DNA of 64,000 bases, from positions 28,253,455 to 28,317,454 of the forward strand of contig CM074180.1 in the NCBI GenBank assembly GCA_037179385.1, read 5' to 3'. Positions 61,901 through 64,000 of the stretch are shown piece after piece. Every line of letters starts with the position of its first letter. Within the stretch, counting starts at the first letter, position 1. This stretch comes from Holothuria scabra (Eukaryota; Echinodermata; Holothuroidea; Aspidochirotida; Holothuriidae). The notes beneath the pieces were generated by a model, which saw only the letters and a program-made list of their open reading frames with translations, was not told where the DNA came from and did not search any database. Both the position numbers and the translations under genes were made by a program.

Positions 61901-63517
61901 ATTTGTTAATACCTCCTATCTTAAAAAAGGAAGGACATGTTTCCCATTATTTCTCCCCCCCCCCCCCCCCAAAAAAAAAAAGGAGAAAAAAAGGTTCCCC
62001 TATGATTGTAAATGAATGGCAGTGTTCTGTCTCTCTTGGGGACTTTTCAAAGCATTTAGAAGATGTGTAATGGTGATGATAGTTGTACTTTCCATCATGC
62101 TATATATTCCTGACACTCTACATTTGTTACTTTTGCTTATTCGTGATGTTAAAGAGAAATTATTATCATAAATATCAGTAAGAATTATGAATAGTGTGTA
62201 CAGGTTTCAAACTAAGCCAAGTGTAGTGCCAGATGATAGTATCCAGATAGTTATGTACCTCATATTGTAAATCAGATCAGCTAGACTTAACTGTAAAACT
62301 TCAGGAGCCAGGGGCAAGCCATCAATGGAGTCCCTTCTGAATGTATCGGGCCTTCCCTACTGTAGTTGTTAAATAAAATTTGATGGACAGAGCTATTGTA
62401 TCCTTGTTTCCCCTGCAAACAGTTTTGCAAATCTTTTTCAGTTGGTTTAATAATCAATCACATTTGGGAAGGTTGGCTGTAAAATCTCAGGGAGGATCAG
62501 TTGGACAAAGTTATGGTACAGTACTATATTCCTGAATGGTACATTGTAGTCAGAATCCAACTCTGCACATTCATACCAGCCTGTTCCATTTGATTCCTTG
62601 TGCCACCCAATAGGGCATTTTGGGTTAATGATTTTTGCTAATTCAGTTCCACAGTACTCACTCTACCATTCACTTTGCAAGACAATGCAATAGAATGCTA
62701 AATATATGACGCATTTAATAACCTTTACCTTTCAAAACAAAGCAGATTGTATCTCCATATTAAATTCTTAAAGTAGAATCTCAGACACTTTTACCCAGTT
62801 ACTCTCACAGTGCATTCAAAGAGGACATTTAGCATGTTACAAAGAGAATGACAAAATCTCGTTAAGAGATCTATCACCTTGGTAACGATTATCAGTTCAA
62901 AGGAATTAGCAGAGAACTGTAAACTAATTTTTCTCTATGGGAGCAGAATAATTTCCGGCCTCACGTTCACTGAGTTTGCTAGTGCAAATAACTGATTGCC
63001 TTCATTCGATTAAAAACTTGGAGCAGATTTGGAATTGGAGGAATGAAAACAAGGTGTTGGATTTTGTTTCATATTCGCTCTGTCCTGTCTGAAGTGCAAA
63101 AAATAAAATAAATAAAAGCAGTGCTTTCTATATTTCATGTAATGTAACAGAATAATCAACAGCAGTTATCCAAAACTTGATTTCTCCTTCGTTGGTTTGA
63201 CTAACATAGTGCCGTAGGATTTTCTCATAAGTTACTGTGATGTTACTATGTAGGTGGAAGCGCTGTAAACTAGGTTTTAATATGTAAAGAGAGAGGCTAT
63301 TTTCATCTTTCCCATCTCTTACACCTACTGTTAATTTTCCAATATATAAGGAGCATCCTTACTTTAGCTCACTCCAGAGATCCTCCTGCAGTACTTCTTC
63401 AAATACTTCCTTAAAATTTTACCCAAAATTTGTTTTCCCTTTTGTTTCATTTCCAGGAGTCAGTGCCTAAAGTAGAATTTGATTGGAGCGGGAGTGGACT
63501 CATCAATCCGTTAGATG
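30438..63517 (+). CDS. AFTPH: Aftiphilin orthologue, multi-exon gene (3' end outside window)
   Basis: Aftiphilin works at the trans-Golgi network and endosomes. In vertebrates it forms a complex with HEATR5B (p200a) and γ-synergin, and binds clathrin and the ear domains of AP-1 and GGA adaptors. Five exons are visible: 30438-31979, 36205-36383, 55998-56127, 58719-58847 and 63457-63517. All have AG acceptors and GT donors, and the phases (0, 2, 0, 0, then 1 at the last donor) are consistent, giving at least 680 codons. Exon 1 carries acidic FxxF ear-binding motifs. Exons 2-5 match the conserved vertebrate carboxy-terminal part, notably the CFP, YQW...SKKKLLSSLG and FDWSGSGLINPLD blocks. The ATG is the first in frame after an acceptor at 30428, implying an upstream 5' UTR exon. 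The 3' end is missing. Confidence 0.93.
32856..32915 (+). repeat. 30-bp tandem duplication
   Basis: Two copies of 'tgtgtgattagttattattt' plus 10 bases ('tggtaaggta'), differing at two positions. It lies in intron 1 of AFTPH. Confidence 0.85.
33484..33509. repeat. Perfect palindrome in AFTPH intron 1
   Basis: Arms CTATGAAGTACT and AGTACTTCATAG (12 bp) around GT. It lies in a cluster of TGTAC/GTACA words at 33424-33500. Too short for a microRNA precursor. Confidence 0.8.
34129..34142. repeat. Poly-C tract
   Basis: A run of about 14 C, then A, then more C-rich sequence. Similar C-runs occur at about 38830 and 61951 in this gene. Confidence 0.9.
36205..36383 (+). CDS. AFTPH: AFTPH coding exon 2 (residues 515-574)
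   Basis: 179 bp, entered in phase 0 after TTTTACAG and left in phase 2 at GTTTGT. It encodes GGSLRINQVFNGCFPNSINK and onwards. The V-F-x-x-CFP block corresponds to the CFP-containing start of the conserved aftiphilin clathrin-binding region. The donor GTTTGT is weaker than consensus, but the split AG|T codon (Ser 574) joins exon 3 in frame, which supports it. The following Ser/Gly-rich part is less conserved. Confidence 0.85.
37863..38027. mobile_element. Hairpin-within-hairpin element (MITE-like)
   Basis: The outer arms are GGGGATAAATGCGAGGGTGCCC on the left and, inverted, a close copy on the right (GGGGATAAAAGCAGGGTGCCC). Next to them sit GGTCTTAAATGTGATTTAAGACC on the left and its CAC-centred partner on the right. 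Each of these is a perfect 10-bp-arm palindrome by itself, so arms can fold locally or pair with each other. The centre holds TGACGTCA and GAGGC/GCCTC inverted words. No target duplication is certain. A related TTTATGAAT word at 39368-39377 hints that a larger element might extend to there. Confidence 0.65.
40255..40315. repeat. TACTGTA-rich simple sequence
   Basis: A dense run of overlapping 'tactgta', 'gtactgt' and 'gtaatgta' words, partly self-complementary. It is the richest of many such patches in the AFTPH introns. Confidence 0.7.
44085..44330 (+). repeat. Dispersed repeat B, copy 1
   Basis: Aligns with 50780-51020 in the same orientation. Shared words are 'aaattaatgtg(c)', 'gatg(a/g)catca', 'atgctattgagatgcagtt', 'aaaagaatat' and 'ctcttgaata/ctcttaaatg'. 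Divergence is substantial, so the repeats are old. Family unknown. Confidence 0.65.
46832..46911 (+). repeat. GT-rich microsatellite before the satellite array
   Basis: An imperfect (GT)n/(GTAT)n run directly upstream of the array, mirroring the arrangement at 2446-2475. Confidence 0.75.
46912..47985 (+). repeat. Satellite-like tandem array, locus 3 (about 143-bp unit)
   Basis: Seven full units and a partial eighth. Each has 'gttaacatgatatctcaaga', 'tttcatatttggtatgt', 'caggagatggtcc' and 'ggtcaaaggtcatctggggt'. The family is the same as at 2476-2955 (about 150-bp units) and 25930-26265. It sits in AFTPH intron 2. Frames such as 47423-47692 arise from the repeat and are not genes. Confidence 0.9.
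48882..48898. repeat. Poly-T tract
   Basis: About 17 consecutive T. Similar runs occur at about 51999 and 54276 in the same intron; they may be minus-strand poly-A tails of worn retroposons. Confidence 0.85.
50780..51020 (+). repeat. Dispersed repeat B, copy 2
   Basis: Second copy of the repeat at 44085-44330, about 6.7 kb further along intron 2. Confidence 0.65.
55998..56127 (+). CDS. AFTPH: AFTPH coding exon 3 (residues 574-617)
   Basis: 130 bp between AATTTCAG and GTGAGT, entering with one base that completes Ser 574 and leaving in phase 0. Encodes GVWSVLSDMENTKAMGYQW, then SDSKKKLLSSLGLDERNI. This is the best-conserved part of aftiphilins, with the W-x-x-L-x-D-(I/M)-x-x-T/A-x-A-x-x-Y-Q-W and S-x-K-K-L-L-x-S-L-G pattern associated with clathrin and partner binding. 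It identifies the gene. Confidence 0.94.
56128..58718 (+). other. AFTPH intron 3
   Basis: A 2.6-kb phase-0 intron that contains the hAT MITE at 57776-58173. The acceptor is ACCCTGAAG, with a pyrimidine tract upstream. Frames inside (for example 114 codons at 57434-57778) show no motif. Confidence 0.75.
57776..58173. mobile_element. hAT-type MITE in AFTPH intron 3
   Basis: Starts TAGGGCTGTGAACGT and ends with the inverse ACGTTCACAGCCCTA read on the + strand (one position differs inside). It is flanked by exact 8-bp duplications CTAGCTGT at 57768-57775 and 58174-58181. Subterminal GCGATCGTTTAGCGATTAAT words occur near both ends in opposite orientation. Length 398 bp, no coding capacity. Ends and duplication length identify hAT. 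Confidence 0.93.
58719..58847 (+). CDS. AFTPH: AFTPH coding exon 4 (residues 618-660)
   Basis: 129 bp in phase 0 on both sides. Encodes LTSRVGGVPKFASDLGMLQP, then IKPGEPPLQAEAAPRQEEAF. The A-x-x-L-G-M-L-(E/Q)-P-x-K stretch matches the segment following the clathrin-binding region in vertebrate aftiphilins. The acceptor CTGAAG and donor GTTTGT are both acceptable but not strong. Confidence 0.87.
58848..63456 (+). other. AFTPH intron 4
   Basis: A 4.6-kb phase-0 intron ending CATTTCCAG. It holds a C-run followed by an A-run (61951-61981) and short frames only. A word pair 'ttgttgtccatt/ggttgtcc' around 60190-60245 is repetitive. No transposon borders were recognised. Confidence 0.7.
63457..63517 (+). 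CDS. AFTPH: AFTPH coding exon 5 (residues 661-680, then phase 1)
   Basis: 61 bp after CATTTCCAG. Encodes ESVPKVEFDWSGSGLINPLD plus one base before the donor GTAGGC. The (V/P)x(V)xFDWSxSGLxNPLD block closely matches the end of vertebrate aftiphilin's conserved region. The remaining 3' exon(s) and stop lie beyond the window. Confidence 0.9.
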
Positions 63518-64000
63518 GTAGGCCCCTTTCCTTTTCCCATCTTCCAGGGCTATATATACACCTCTAAAGACTTACCATTATTTCAAAGTGCTTCATTATA
63601 AATAATTAATAACTAACTTATTTGCTATTTTCTCACAAAAAGCAATTAAGTACTTTGCTATTAAAACAATTTATTCGAGTTGTTGTAAGAAATAAAAACT
63701 GGAAATTATACTCTTTAAACGGTGTATTTGAAATGTTTCAAGTGATCTCTGTTGTGGTGAAGGATTTAAATGTTGGTGTCAAGAAATTAGCGTTCCCATC
63801 TGTAATCTTCTTGCTTCTAAAAAAGTTTTACACAGTCTTCATAGTAACTTTGTATGTAACATTTTCACTAATATACCAGCAATATTGGTACACTTTGTCT
63901 GGTGGAGGGTCTGTTAATTCACATGATATACATTGCCCCTCCTGACCCCCTATTTACATTATGTAACCCTTCTTGCTGGCATTAATTCTTTGGCAAGTTA
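63518..64000 (+). other. AFTPH intron 5, incomplete
   Basis: Starts GTAGGC and runs past the window edge. The 107-codon frame at 63622-63945 is intronic, without motif. Confidence 0.7.

Overview
The window looks like nuclear DNA of a marine invertebrate, most likely an echinoderm or another invertebrate deuterostome. It is AT-rich, has long introns with canonical GT/AG borders, and is crowded with DNA transposons, MITEs, a tRNA-derived SINE and satellite-like arrays. There are no operons or prokaryotic signals. The phylum is inferred from repeat style: a long-inverted-repeat foldback element like sea-urchin TU elements, a short satellite unit carrying 'ggtcaaaggtcatctggggtcac', and frequent 'taggcctag' words. 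It is not proven.

One host protein-coding gene is well supported: an aftiphilin orthologue (AFTPH) on the + strand. Five coding exons are visible (30438-31979, 36205-36383, 55998-56127, 58719-58847, 63457-63517), and the gene runs off the right edge. Exon 1 encodes an acidic, disordered region with repeated FxxF adaptor-ear-binding motifs. The later exons carry the conserved carboxy-terminal clathrin/adaptor part. Reading phases agree across all four visible introns. Intron 2 is about 19.6 kb.

The left half (1-30 kb) is a transposon graveyard. From left to right it holds: a dispersed repeat (1-405, second copy 7821-8320); a satellite array (2476-2955); two near-perfect palindromes (3130-3164, 3292-3327); a tRNA-derived SINE (7334-7622) and a truncated relative (8552-8685); a 21-bp minisatellite (9395-9517); a hAT-type element (10197-11454); a foldback element whose arms are arrays of a 21-bp palindromic unit (11871-14024); a 435-bp offset duplication (16832-17475); a 4.86-kb TTAA-flanked transposon with remains of a large transposase-like protein (18332-23191); a MITE with 56-bp perfect inverted repeats (24733-25157); a degenerate satellite; a short hAT-like MITE (26266-26605); and a 2.9-kb inverted-repeat element (26830-29710) that itself received a hAT insertion with an exact 8-bp target duplication (27066-28382).

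The right half (30-64 kb) is the AFTPH gene. Its introns contain a hairpin-within-hairpin element (37863-38027), a second satellite array (46912-47985), a pair of dispersed repeats (44085-44330, 50780-51020), a hAT MITE with an exact 8-bp target duplication (57776-58173) and several homopolymer tracts. The strongest candidates for something undescribed are the TTAA-flanked element, whose protein ends in two Tudor-like repeats, and the palindromic-array foldback element.
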